From assembly GCA_025403435.1 (NCBI GenBank), contig CM046333.1:18997770-19061769 (forward strand): 64,000 nt of DNA, read 5' to 3'. The notes under the pieces are model-generated. The model was given only the letters and a program-made list of their open reading frames with translations. It was not told the DNA's origin and ran no database searches. The number at the start of each line of letters is the position of its first letter. The stretch's first letter is position 1. The translations under genes and the position numbers were made by a program. This document shows, piece after piece, positions 11,327 through 22,865 of this stretch. The stretch comes from Artocarpus heterophyllus. Lineage: Eukaryota > Streptophyta > Magnoliopsida > Rosales > Moraceae.

Positions 11327-13277
11327 TGCTAGAAATACAAATACGCAGTAGAATTTTAAAAATTTTAAATGAAATCTTTTTCCATAGAATGAGTTAGACG
11401 TGCTATGTATTATAAATTAATCAAAGATCTTCATATCTTAGTGAATTGGCAACCATACTTTTGCCAGAAAATTATTTGACAGAATTGCTACACAAGAATT
11501 ATGTTTGAAAGAGTCTCAACCAACTAGTCTTTGTTATTATTCTCTTTTCCATGTCCAGAATGCGAATATGCACATGTCAATCAATTCTCCTCTTGGTAAT
11601 GTCTTCTTCCAACCACATAAGAAAACTAAGAATTATTGTTTTTGATGTTAAACAATAACCCTATGGGGGGTTTTAGAGTTTCTCTCACTAGAATACTTCC
11701 ATTAAATTTCTCAAGTGATCTAAATGATAATAGGAGCATGTTCCCTACTAATAGTGGCTGGTAAGACATCTATTCTACTCAAATAAGGCTTTAAAACATG
11801 TCACTAGAACAAAAATGCACAACCAAACGTGCAAGATACATTTGCTGCTGTGCTAGGGTTGGTTGACTAGACCCTGTGCATGGTGGTCAACTGGTTGGTT
11901 GGGGCTGACTTTTTGTTGGCTTTTCATCACTCTCGTTGACCTAACTGATCCACCATTCATCCAGTTCTAACTTGATTGGATAATTACCGATTTTATTTGA
12001 CATAATAATCTTTCATGGAACCTTAATTTTAATTCCAATAGCCCAACGTTGAAGTTCTCTGAGTAAAACAGTCATATATCGATGATCCCATATCACATAA
12101 AATATGTCAAATAATTTAACATGTTTATCTTTAATTAATTCATATGACTCAATCAACCTATCGTCGAATTAACATAAGTTATCAATTTGTATAAAAACAT
12201 ATCGTATCGTAACAGAATAATATATGAGCTAGCAAAGGGGACTCAATAGACATATATAGATCAAGTTTCTATGATTATAAAATTTCATATCCTTGACACG
12301 TAAATTTTACAATTATTAACTCTAAAGCTGTTCGATTAAAAGTTTAGAGCTGTACTCTTGAATTATACATAATTATGAAACTTTAATAAGTTTTTTTGTC
12401 TATGACATATCATGATATGCAACATCCCCATAGGATATCCAAAATCGGGTTAAAGAGAAATTCTGTTTTACCTTTTCCTATTATATTTATCTTATGTTCC
12501 ATTATCTCACGATTGGAATACTTACTATTTATAACTAATACAAATAGTAAACCATTTGGTTATACAAATGTATTCAAATGGAAGAGCGCTTTAGTTTTCT
12601 AATTCTAGGATAATGCCTATAAGAGCATAACATGAACTCTACAAAAGTGCTATGGATTCCATATTTCTGAATACTGTGTCTATGTCATCTAAGGTCATGT
12701 CTCTAATATACTGGTATATGTACCTTTATTTAATTTAGGATGTCATCTTTTGGTATATCAAAAGACACAAGTCAAGGATTTAGACCCATTATATCATTTT
12801 AGAATTAAGATTTAATTCTTATGATTGTCTAAAGCGAATTAATTTTTCAAACAAAATTATTAACTAAATCAATTTTTCTTTAGTCTTGATTTAATATATC
12901 ATCATAAATGACAATATGCCAATGTCTCTACTCACAGAGTCCCACTACATTGACTAAGACAAGTCATCTCCAGTTAGGTATATAGATAATATAACAATCT
13001 TAGCATGAATAAAGTGCCTAACTTTATTCCTTGATTATGAACCTCTTCTATTCAAACCATCACCTTAAAATTCATGTTTTTCGTATAATTTGTCTATCAT
13101 ATGCATGATCTTCAAGTTTAGAACAACAGTCTTAGACTTTTGTTTGTTTAACAAATGATGAACACAAATGAATATTAAGAGGACACGTTTGATAAATAAT
13201 ATGAATAATAAAATCTCCATCGACCATATGTCTTAAAAACAATAACATTGTTAATCCTTATGACAGCAAGTCTAACA
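11327..13277 (-). repeat. 3' LTR of the truncated copia element
   Basis: The minus strand begins TGTTAGACTTGCTGTCAT and ends ..TTCTACTGCGTATTTGTATTTCTAGCA, like the ~2-kb copia LTRs elsewhere in the window but clearly diverged. It retains the block TTTAACATGTTTATC and the segment antisense to the conserved frame described in the findings (12396-12602). Confidence 0.75.
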
Positions 13278-13288
13278 ATCTCCCATTT
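13278..13288 (-). other. Polypurine tract of the truncated copia element
   Basis: The minus strand reads AAATGGGAGAT directly before the LTR start TGTTAGAC. The plus-strand element has the equivalent AAGTGGGAGAT at 43711-43721. Confidence 0.7.
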
Positions 13289-13299
13289 ATCCTAAGCGA

Positions 13300-14150
13300 A
13301 TAAATGTGACATGTTACGTATTCATATAGCCTTTACATATTTCTCGAAAGTCCTTGATGGTAGTGTATTCATGAAAGGATCAGCAATATTGTCCTCAGAT
13401 GCAACCTTACATATTGCTACATGTCCGCTCTTATAAAGCCTATTATCACATGATACTTCCAGTCGTGTGCTTACACATCTTGTGATATCTTGACCCATTG
13501 GTATTAGCAATAGTTAAATTGTTATCATAGTACAATGTAATCGGCTATCCATAGTAGGAATTATCTCAAGATCCCTAAGGAACTTATGAAGCCACACTAC
13601 TTCTTTTGAAGGATCACTAACAGCCACATACTCGGCCTCTATTATCGAATCAACAATATAAGCTTGCTTGACACTCCTCTAGACAATGGCGCCTCCTCCG
13701 AGACTAAAGAATGACCCTGAAGTCAATTTCCTTAAATCTAAACGGGATTGAAAATCCAAATTAGTGTATTCAAGAGGCCTTAGATCTTCATGAAAATAAA
13801 CTAGCATATAACTTCTAGTCCTCCTCAAGTATGTGAAAATATGCTTAAGTGCAGCCCAAAGGTTTGGTCCTGGATTTGACTAATACCAACTTACTATCTC
13901 AACCGCATAACAAATGTTAGGTCATGTACGAAACATCGCATACATGAGACCACCCATTGCTAAAGCAGAAGGCACATTCTTTATGTATTCTCTTTCTTCA
14001 TCTGTCTATGGGCAGTCCTTTTCAAAAAGAGTTATTCCAGATCTAAATGATTGCTCACCTATCTTGGAATTTGCTTGTAAACTACTCTTGAATTTTGTCT
14101 ATGTACGAGACTTGGAATAAAGATATTATTTCATCCTCCCTATCTTGAAA
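13300..14150 (-). pseudogene. copia RNase H remnant
   Basis: At 13420-13322 the minus strand encodes VASEDNIADPFMNTLPSRTF, the conserved C-terminal tail of copia RNase H, which normally ends shortly before the 3' LTR. Upstream, between about 13500 and 14110, lie disrupted pieces of the RT-RNase H connection, such as a region matching YMLVYSGEDL-type sequence of the plus-strand copy. Frames are interrupted repeatedly. Confidence 0.7.
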
Positions 14151-14920
14151 GATTTAGATATCCTGAACATAATTAGCCTTACCTAAATCCTTCATGTTAG
14201 ATTGTTTAGTCAACCAGAGTTTGACTGATAACATAGCCCCTAAGTCCTTGTCAATAAGCAAAATGTCATCTATATAAAACTGTAGTAAAACCACCTTTCC
14301 ATTGTTGATGTGTTTATAAACACAAGGTTCATCCATATTTTGTTCAAACCCATAAGTCTTGATGACCTGGTCAAATCTTATGTTCCAAGAATAGAAAGCT
14401 TACTTAAGTCCATAAATAGACTTTAGTAACATGCAAACCTTATTCTCTTGGTCTTTAGCTTTGAATCCATCTGGTTGTATTGTATATATGGTCTGATCAA
14501 AATGGCCATTCGAGAATACCTCTTGATATCCTTTTGTAGTATCTCAAAATCGAGAGTGGAAACAATGGACAAGAGAATGAGAATGGACTTAAGCATGGCT
14601 GTAATCGAAAACGCTTCCTCATAATCGATTCCTTCCTTTTACATGTATCCCTTTGCTACCAGTATAACCTTACATGTTTTGACTTTTCCATCTACTTGTC
14701 TCTTTTTCTCATAGACCTATTTACACCCTATGGGTTTTACTCCTTCAAGAAGGTCCCCAAGCTTCTAGACTTGATTACTATCCATAGATTTCATCTCAGT
14801 GTTCATAACTTCTACCTAGAGTTTTGCATCAATATCCTTCATGGCCTCTTTGTAAGTGCAGGGATCCCTGTCATGTTTAATTGGTTCAGCTAAGTAGGCT
14901 TTATCATTTAACATATATCT
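14151..14920 (-). pseudogene. copia reverse transcriptase remnant
   Basis: At 14336-14154 the minus strand reads MDEPCVYKHINNGK followed by FYIDDILLIDKD, which retains both aspartates of the copia YVDD active site, and then VKLWLTKQSNMKDLGKA. Upstream (14560-14340) are pieces matching VCMLLKSIYGLK and WNIRFDQVIKTYGF. Several stops and frameshifts separate these blocks, so it is a pseudogene despite the intact catalytic motif. It matches 42422-42817 of the plus-strand copia copy. Confidence 0.8.
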
Positions 14921-15289
14921 CTTAGGTTGACACCCGATCCTTCCACTACGCCGAAGCTCCTTAGGTTGTTGTTCAATACAACAACTGGTTTTTCAACATT
15001 GATTGGATTGGTTTCAATTGCCAAAGCAATCATGTGACTTGCCATCTCCTTAAGTACCACGCTACTATAGGTTTAAAGGCATTCAATTATTTTTCTCAAA
15101 GAATGTTGCATTCATTGAAACTACAAATTTTTTTTTTGGTTGTGGAATTAACCACCTTTTGTCTTTTTGGATATAGTACAAACATGCAAACCTTTGAACA
15201 TACTTTCAACTTATTCGCTTCATTATCCAGTATATGTGTAGGACACTTCTATATGTGAATATGGTTCAAGGATGTCTTCCTACTTGTCC

Positions 15290-15780
15290 CATGAGGAGTT
15301 TTAGGAACCGATTTGAGAGCACATTGTTCAAAAGATAACATATAGTTTATAAGATTTATCCAAAAAAAAGATAACGACAATGTAGCATAACTCATTATAG
15401 ACCTTATCATGTCTGACAAGGTCCCATTTCTTTGCTCAGCTATACCATTCTATTTTGGAGTGCCTAGTACAGTTAAATAGGATAAAATCTTTTTCCTAGT
15501 AAGTGTCCTAGGTTCTCATCGAAGAGGTATTCTCCACCTCAATTATATCAAAGCGCCTTTATGAGTTTACCTTATTGTTATTGTTTCTCCGCTTCCATTC
15601 GAAACTCCTTGAACTTGTCAAAGGTTAAGCTCTTATGATGCATACGGTAAACATATCCATACCTCGAGTAGTCATCAATAAAAGAAACTGAATAGGAATC
15701 CTTAAATAAATAAGCAACAAAAATTAAATTCCTTTTAGGATGAGGAACATAAAAATAGTCTCAAAAAACTAAATATGGAT
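15290..15780 (-). pseudogene. copia integrase remnant
   Basis: The minus strand carries DYSRYGYVYRMHHKS and TFDKFKEFR around 15680-15600 and further disrupted parts of the catalytic core down to about 15300. The corresponding plus-strand segment is 40100-40560. Frames are broken, so only the homology of short blocks supports the call. Confidence 0.65.
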
Positions 15781-15899
15781 GTCTCCCATTGCTTCAGCCA
15801 AAACTAAGGTTTCATTGCCCAACTGCAACATGAAGTGCTTGTTCATTAGATTTCTTGTTAGCTTGAACTCTATAGAGAAACACAAATATGATTAGTGGT

Positions 15900-16284
15900 T
15901 CCAGAATCTATGACCCCTAATGTCACTTGATTCCTTAATTAAATATGTTAGTTTACACTTACCTCCTCTAACTAGGAAGTCCTTGCAATTTTGCTTCATG
16001 TGCCTGACCTTTCCATAGCAGAAGCACTTGAGCTTCTCTGGATTCTTCTTCTTCTTCTTCTTCTTCTTCTTCTTCTTTTTGTCCTTGGTTGGCTGGATTC
16101 TTCTTCTTCTTCTTGTCCTTGGTTGGCAGAATAGAAGACTTTTCGCTCGTGGCCTTTTTTCTCTTTTCCACTCTTTGGGTTGGGCTGGAACCAGATACGC
16201 TTGGAAATTCTTATAAATAGAATTCCCAAGTTGTAAACTGATTGAAATTTTTTCTGCCTTAAATCGTAGTGAAAAAATTATCAA
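15900..16284 (-). pseudogene. copia gag C-terminus with lysine-rich tract
   Basis: On the minus strand an open frame of about 130 codons contains a basic region with a long lysine run, then a zinc knuckle beginning LKCFCYGKVRHMKQNCKDF, and then the protease approach (ESSD). In the plus-strand copia element the knuckle is CFFCGKIRHIKKHC; here the spacing of the first cysteines is changed to C-x-C. The lysine run comes from an expanded AAG/CTT microsatellite. Upstream gag sequence is absent, marking the truncation. Confidence 0.7.
16041..16121 (+). repeat. (TTC)n microsatellite inside gag, two tracts
   Basis: A TTC run spans about 16043-16078, and a second shorter run lies at 16099-16116. A duplicated GTCCTTGGTTGGC segment follows each tract. 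The arrangement suggests that a short block with its TTC run was duplicated and one run then expanded. Confidence 0.9.
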
Positions 16285-17065
16285 CCGAATTATTTAATCA
16301 CAAAACGCTAATAATTTTAAACTTTAATATTGACTATAGAATTTTGGAATATTTCTATTAATTCTATAAATCCTTTAATCACAAAAATAAAACATGATAT
16401 TTTCAAGAAAATCCTTGACTTAAATACTTAAATTATTAATTCTATGATTTTCTTAGTCATTACAGCTAGGAGCATCTGGTAAACAAAATTTGAGTAAGAT
16501 TCAGAAAGATAAATTCCCAATTTGGTTTAATACGATGGCAAACATAACGCCCCAATCAAATTTGGGTTTTATTCATTATGTAACATATGTTAACTGTGTT
16601 TATGTATATAGATGTATACTCGGTATTGAGAATACGATATTTTATGGCAATTAGACAACATATGGCACTTCCATGTGCAAGTGCCAACTGTTGTTCTGTT
16701 GTTTTATCTAGGTGCAAATGGTTTGACATTGATCAAGGAAAAGAAAAAAAAAATTACATTATAAATACATTTTCAGTGTGTTCGTGAAGGCGAGTGGTAA
16801 AAAGATGATCATTTTTACTTCTATCTCAAGCGCAGGAATTGTTTTACCTAAACAATAATTTGGCAGGTCCTAGTTAAAAAGTTATGCAACACTTTGGCCG
16901 TCAACTGATATCAATGATGAGGTTGAGGTTTTGCAAGACAACAACTCATCAAATTTAGAGTTGGTAGTTAAGCTACTTTAATTAGAATCAGTTATTTTTA
17001 ATCGATCTGAATCCCCGAATTTGTAAGGAACAAAAATGTAATTGCAGTTAGTACTAAGGCGTATA
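16285..17065. other. Spacer without recognised features
   Basis: No gene or transposon domain was recognised between the truncated copia gag and the Harbinger terminus. Short open frames are present without any domain. Confidence 0.5.
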
Positions 17066-17606
17066 TGGTGTGTTTACTTATACATAATCAGAGTGGACAT
17101 AAATTGGAGAGGGTATGATTCAGAGTGCATAAGATTCGGAGTCTGAATAAGTTGTTTACTTAGGTTCCAGGAATCGGAGTTGGAATCAGTACAAATCTCA
17201 TTCACGTGTTTACTTATACTTGGAATTGGAATGAATTGTTCTAAATTTACGTATATAACCTTTTATTATATTTTGTGTTTAGAACTTAAAAAACTTAATT
17301 CTATACCTACTATTTTGAAAGTAGAACAATTAAACAATAATTAATATATTTTTTTAGAAGTTAAAAATTTAGAGTCAACCTTTGCGAGATTATTTTTTTT
17401 TATAGAGAATGATATTTATTTATGATTTTTTGTTTAATAATTAAAAGAAAAAGACCGTAATGCTAAAATAAAATAAAAAAAAACAAACAAAAAAAAACAA
17501 GGTAATCAATACTGATAAGCATAAAAAAAAATTCACAATAGTAATAAGCATCCATCAAACAAGATAATTACGTCATAAACATAAAATGTCTCTAGTCGTA
17601 AACGTA

Positions 17607-17609
<3 letters not shown>

Positions 17610-17647
<38 letters not shown>
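17610..17647. repeat. (TA)n microsatellite
   Basis: A nearly uninterrupted run of about 19 TA units lies inside the Harbinger element, 3' of its transposase relic. Confidence 0.95.
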
Positions 17648-17649
<2 letters not shown>

Positions 17650-17739
17650 AAGTCATAAACACAAACATATGACAAGCATAATCTAAACCACCAGCATAAT
17701 TTAATTAACACCTAATAATAAATTGATCTAATACCTGAC

Positions 17740-18560
17740 CCCACGACTAAGAATATATTCCTACTTGTGAACAAACTCCCAAGACATTAGTGGCAATATC
17801 ATTTTTCCTTATTCTGTGTCATGATTCGTCGGCCTCCGGCATATGAACCCTTACGTACGTCCCATCTAATGCTCTCAAGAAATTCTACATTATTAAATAA
17901 AAAAGCAAACATGTTGAATAACAAAAAAGATATATTTTTGAACAAATTTTCAACATGAAAGAAAATAACACATACCTTAAACCACTTCCATTTAGGGTCA
18001 GTTGAGTTCCTCGAAATTGGTTACGGGGATTTCCAAAATTCTTTTTAACACCGAATCATTACTTTTGAGCACTCGTGGAAGCATTTACTAATCATTCACC
18101 TGGATCTCTTAAAATTGATGCTTATCACCCTGTTCTTAACATTGCAAGCATTTAACATTGTTCGCTAGGATGTGCAAAAACATTGCAAGCATCTCCTCAA
18201 CAGAAACATTTTTTGTGCTTACCAAATCACCTCTCTCACATAGAAGTTTACATAACCTTCTAAATGTTTCTCAATCTATTCTTATAGGGTGTTTGGCATG
18301 GTGGTGGGAATTATTAGTTAGAACTGTTTTTACTGTAGTATGTGAAAGCTTTACACTATAGCAACTTTTTTCTTTTTACTGTAGCATGTGAGAGCTTTAC
18401 ATTGTTCATAACTAAGATAATAGTTAGTGCCGCCCCTTGCCAAACAACACATGAATTGTGCCACACACTTGACATCACTCTTGTAAACTAAATCATAGAA
18501 GTGACCTAATTGTCGATAAACACTCGTAACCATCTTTGGACTTTGTATCTTCCGATTATA
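17740..18560 (-). pseudogene. PIF/Harbinger transposase relic, split by a MITE
   Basis: Minus-strand blocks in family order are: LGHFYDLVYKSDVKCVAQF (about 18510-18455), interruption by a MITE, then FRRLCKLLCERGDLVSTKN and SVEEMLAMFLHILA (18275-18165), then a damaged stretch ending PKWKWFK (about 17980). After a probable GT..AG intron (about 17976-17892) come LRALDGTYVRVHMPEADES, with the first catalytic Asp, and RIRKNDIATNVLGVC (about 17800). The WKWFK-intron-ALDG arrangement is familiar from plant nuclease-like Harbinger proteins. The later catalytic residues are lost and several stops are present, so it is inactive. The identification rests on several consecutive motifs and is strong. Confidence 0.8.
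18287..18449. mobile_element. Small MITE inserted in the Harbinger transposase
   Basis: The element runs from GGGTGTTTGGCATGG to CTTGCCAAACAACA, imperfect inverted ends. The interior, with TTAGAACTGTTTTTACTGTAG and GAGAGCTTTACA, recurs in a second copy at 58407-58566. The transposase reading frame stops at one end and resumes at the other, which proves insertion. The exact target duplication is unclear; a 3-bp TAT/CAT is possible. Confidence 0.75.
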
Positions 18561-18726
18561 ATAAATGGAAATATAGTACACAAAACAGCACACACAGCCA
18601 TGATCATTTGTAAGATCATAACTATCTTTTTTATCATTACAACTACTAGCTTCTTTCTTGCGAAAAGGCGAGACATGAATACTCTACATTGTCAACATAC
18701 AAAATTGGATTTAGCATCTCATATTA

Positions 18727-18800
18727 CAAAAAACAAAAAAAAACAAAAAACAAAAAGCAAAACAAAACAAAAACAAAAACAAAAAAACAAAAAATCAACT
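18727..18800. repeat. A-rich (CAAAA)n simple repeat
   Basis: A run of CAAAA/CAAAAA units lies inside the Harbinger element. A similar tract is present at 59686-59735. An open frame covering it on the plus strand is lysine-rich low complexity and is not annotated as a gene. Confidence 0.85.
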
Positions 18801-19431
18801 CACAAATTAGATTGGAAATTGAAAAGCAATAGCAACTTTAATCTCTCTCCAATCTTAAAAAGTTTTTTTTTTTTCTCCTTATAATACAAGTTTTTCAATA
18901 AAATATTTTTTAACCAAACATACACTACATAGAAAATTCATTCCCTCCACCCTTGGCTAAACAATGAAACAAAATAAAAAAATAAAAGAATTATTAATTC
19001 ACATTATAATATTAGTAATGCAAAACAACTTACACATTAAGATTATAACAATGTGATAAAAAAAAAAAAAAAAACTACAAACTTATTTTCTTTGAGACAA
19101 ACCACCACCACCGATTTATGAAGAACAATATAAAGAACAAGAAATAAACACATGCATGTTATATATTAACAACCATAAAAATAAAAATTTTTTAACTCAC
19201 GTTGTCCTTTGACGTCGTAGAAGTGAAGTAAAATTAAGGGTAAAATAATAATTTGGATTTATTACAAGGATTGGGAGTGCCAATCTGGTGAGGGCATGGG
19301 ATTGCCAATCCCATTCCTCAATCCCAAATTAGTGTAGGTCCCACACATTTTCACTCCCAGTCCAAAATAAAAATAGAGAAGTAAACATGGGGTTGATTCC
19401 CATTCCCTACTCCTGGTAAGTAAACATGCCA

Positions 19432-20163
19432 GTAATGACTTTAAATTTGAGATTGACCGTTGACGACACATTGGTGGAGTACGATGTTACTCAAGCCAAA
19501 GAAATAAAGATGAAAGAGATGATATTTGTGGGATTAGGCTCAAAGTGAAAGCAGCGATGATGAACAATACTGATGGACACTATAAAGTCTTCACTTATTA
19601 GGTTTCATGCACAATAAATTTTTCATACCCGCATGGTTGGATTAAGCCTCCATCCAGGCCTCGTATTCTACCTGCACAATGTGAATCGTGAATCGGGCAA
19701 GATCTTATATATTAAGTGATATATTATTTTTTAAATGTGTATCTGATTAACTTTGTATTATGCAGCCCAAGAAAGTCAACGAAAAAAAAGGTGCAAGTTT
19801 TAACCAAGTGTTAGAATACAAAAAACTGTGGCTTTTGGAAAATCCAAGCTATCGGTGATTCTTGATGGAGATGACGAGACATAAAAAACCATTGTGTGAT
19901 ACTGTTGCTCGACTAACCAATTGTGTAGGTCAAGTTTTTAAGGCAAAAATACCCCCGTACTTGGATGGTTGAAAAAAGCCCTAAAAAACCTAAAGGCAAA
20001 GATTTTGCCCAAAACACAAGAAACTAAAAAAGTTGAACAAATCTTTTCATTTTTTGATAATTGAACTACTTGTTAAAAGTTTAACTATATTTCTGAAACT
20101 CAGACTCTATTCAAGTATGATTTGAGTGTGGCAACCAAAGCGTCCATACATCTCATTGAGCAA
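19432..20163. other. Spacer of unknown origin
   Basis: No domain was recognised. The sequence continues on the far side of the solo LTR at 22159, so the original locus was one block into which the LTR inserted. Short open stretches occur without a recognisable family. Confidence 0.45.
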
Positions 20164-20168
20164 GACCG

Positions 20169-22158
20169 TGTTGGAAAAATAATAAGCAGCAGAATTTTAA
20201 AAATTTTATATCAGAGTATTTTTCAAAATATATGTTTGACACGCTATATGCATAAATTAACCGGATCTTACTAACCTCGAATACCAAAGAACTCCCACAA
20301 TCTGTGAAGAGAAGTAACGTTCCAGAAGAGCCTCAACCAACTGGTCTTCTTTGCTATTCTCTATCCACGATCGGAGTGAGTGTGGGCTCACATGTACAGC
20401 TCTTCCTCCAGGTGACTCTGCTTCCAACCAATTGAGAGAACTCAAAACTAGTGTTCGTGATTTGTGAACAAGAGCTCTTAGAGAGTTTCAAACTCTCACC
20501 AGTAGAGTATCACTCTTAATCTCTCAATTGATCTTATCAACTTATGATACTTACTCTGTATTTATAGAGGTTGGTCTAGATTCAGTCCTTATTAGATAGG
20601 GTCTCAAAAATTCGAATCAGAATCAAATTTGGATCAATATTTGATGAAATCCGCGTGAAAAACGCATGATTTTTTTTATCGCACATTGGCAGGCCAAACT
20701 TGCCCCATCGGCATGCCGAACTGCCGAAAAAGATCTCAGCGAATCTTTTATTGTCCACCTGAGATTCTATAGGATAAAGTCTTAGTTTTAATTTAAATAA
20801 CCCAATAGAGAAGTTATCTAATCAAAACAACTTTATCTAGATAATCTCTAGGAAAATAAAAGAATTCCTAATAATTCTACAAGTTTATCTTGATTTAATT
20901 TATTCAAAAATTAAATCAACCGATAAACAGAGAAGAATTATCCGATCCCAATAATTTAACAAGTTTATCTTAAATTAATTTTATCACAAAATTAATTTAA
21001 CCAATAAATAGACATGAATTATTTGATTCTTCTGAATTTCAACCAATCTAATAAATCTGACATAAGTTACCAATTATTGAAAAAGTACGCCGTATCATTA
21101 CATGATTTTGTGAGCTAGCAAAGGGGATCAAATAGTCCTATATAGTTCAATCTCCCAATAATTACAAAACCCAATATCCCATATATACATTTCATAATTA
21201 TCAACTCCAACGCTACTCTACTAAAAGCTTGGAGCTACAATCTCAAACTACATAGAATTACGAAGCCTATATATCTAAGTCTTCATGACATATCATAGTG
21301 TATCGTATTCTCATAGGATTATCTATAATTGGCTTAAGGACAAGTTTTGTCTTACCTTCTCGATTATTTTTATCTTACGTTCTATTATCTCACCATCAGA
21401 AAACTTACCATCCAAAGATGGTATACCATTTAGTTACACCTATGTATCCAAATGATTGAGCGCTCCAGTTTTTCAATTACAGGATAACGCATATAAGAGG
21501 ATATCACTACTCCTAAAGAGGAGCTATGAATTTCATATCAATTAATAATAGGTCTACGCCATTAAGAGTCATACCTCCAACGTATTGGCATACATACCAC
21601 TATTAAGATATGGATATCACCTTTTGGTACATCAAAAGACACAAGTCAAGACAACAGGCTCACTATTCATCTCAGGATTAAGACACAATACAAATGATTG
21701 TCTAAAGTGAATCAATTTGCCGAGATAGAATTATTAATTCAAATCAATTCACTTTATGTCCCGATCCAACACATCGTCACCTATGACAATGTGTCAATGT
21801 TTCTATTCATGAAGTCCACCTCCGATAGTCAAGACAAACCATCTCCCAATAGGGATATAGACAATATAACAATCTTTGCATGAATAAAGAGCCCAATTTT
21901 ATTCCCTCGATTACGGATCTTATGATTTAGACCATCACCTTAAGAATCGTGTCTTCTGCATAATCTGTCCATCATATGCCCAATTCTTAAAGGTTTAGAC
22001 TGACAGTCTCAGACTTTTGTTCGCTTAACATACTTTCAACAAATATGAACGTAAAGAGGACAAGATTTGGTATATAAACAATAAATAAATTCTTTATTGA
22101 TAAAAATGTCTCCAAAAACTTGTTACATTTTTACTCCTTAGGGCATACATGTCTAACA
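20169..22158 (-). mobile_element. Solo Ty1/copia LTR
   Basis: A complete ~1990-bp LTR, TG..CA, in minus orientation. It is flanked by GACCG on both sides (20164-20168 and 22159-22163), a perfect 5-bp target duplication, so it arose by recombination between the two LTRs of a full element inserted here. A reversed TATA box (TATTTATA) lies at 20569-20576. The family is that of the element at 30139-45729. Confidence 0.92.
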
Positions 22159-22162
22159 GACC

Positions 22163-22352
22163 GTCCAACATCTGTTGCATCATAAATAGATTTGAGGATT
22201 TGGGAAACATAGGGTGACATCATCATCCAACAGGTGTTGCATAACAACCAGATTAGGATAAATGTTAGGGGGGTTGGAAAATTTTAAAATATGTGGCGAC
22301 ATCATCATCCAACATCCGTTGCATCATCACAAACAGATTGGGAAAAATGTTG
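22163..22352. repeat. Three imperfect ~75-80-bp tandem repeats
   Basis: Three successive units share CCAACATCTGTTGCATCAT, then a CAGATT..GGA..AAATGTT segment, and a CGACATCATCAT junction (starts near 22164, 22228 and 22308). Units differ by substitutions and small indels. No coding function is apparent. Confidence 0.6.
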
Positions 22353-22860
22353 TGATCGCGTCAGCAGTGAAGTTTTTCAAGTAAATATTTGGAAAAATTC
22401 TCTTTAGTCTAATTTAGCATCTTTTTTGCAAAAATAGTTTGGATCATTTTCTATGATTCCAACCACTTTTCGACAGTGTTTTCTTTTACGAATTTTAAGC
22501 CAAAAAATTGTTCAAACCGTTAAAACGGTTTAAACCGCTCTTCTAAACAAACACTTGTAGTGTGTTTGGCTACTTCAATTGAAACAAAAAATTTTAGTTG
22601 TTATAATATAGATTTCTCATATTTTACAGTGTCAAGAAAAATAAGCTCTAGTATAAAGCTCTCACATATTATATAGTATTTAAACCAAAAGTTTTGGTTT
22701 AAACTATACTTTTTAAACACACTAATAATTATAATGCTTGGTGGTTTGCAAGCTTTCTCTTTTCTTCAATTTAATTATAATGGCTTAATCGATGTAAAAT
22801 AAACGCTGCTAGTCATGCTAAAACTCTCATACAAGCTACCACAATATGCAATTATATGCT
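22353..22860. other. Spacer with a possible small MITE
   Basis: The stretch holds a palindromic AAACCGTTAAAACGGTTT at about 22515-22532 and a possible MITE at 22559-22723, listed separately. Otherwise nothing was recognised between the tandem repeats and the next solo LTR. Confidence 0.45.
22559..22723. mobile_element. Possible small MITE
   Basis: The sequence starts AGTGTGTTTGGCTA and ends TTTAAACACACT, short inverted ends, with AAAGCTCTCACATATTATATAG-type interior reminiscent of the MITEs at 18287 and 58407. No convincing target duplication is seen, so the call is tentative. Confidence 0.4.
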
Positions 22861-22865
22861 AATTT

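Larger units (their letters stand above)
11327..16284 (-). mobile_element. 5'-truncated Ty1/copia retrotransposon
   Basis: On the minus strand the order is gag zinc knuckle (about 16050), start of protease, integrase, reverse transcriptase, RNase H, polypurine tract (13287-13278) and 3' LTR (13277-11327). Sequence and order match the plus-strand copia element at 30139-45729. The 5' LTR, leader and most of gag are missing beyond about 16230, so this is a truncated copy. All coding segments carry frameshifts and stops. Confidence 0.75.
17066..19431 (-). mobile_element. PIF/Harbinger DNA transposon, defective
   Basis: The ends are inverted repeats of the type TGGTGTGTTTACTT (left) and TGGCATGTTTACTT (right, reversed). 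Additional imperfect copies of the sub-terminal TTTACTT / GGAATTGGAAT motifs occur at both ends (17190-17240 and 19260-19430). The minus strand carries a recognisable Harbinger-type transposase relic. The usual 3-bp target duplication could not be fixed, so the outermost bases are uncertain. It also holds a TA microsatellite and a nested MITE (18287-18449). Confidence 0.75.

Noticed and set aside
18510..18884. 124-codon plus-strand frame with Lys/Gln-rich tail
   Set aside because: Lies antisense to the Harbinger transposase relic and across a CAAAA simple repeat.
19432..20163. Possible host gene exon
   Set aside because: Open stretches are short, without domain or credible splice sites, and the block is surrounded by transposons.
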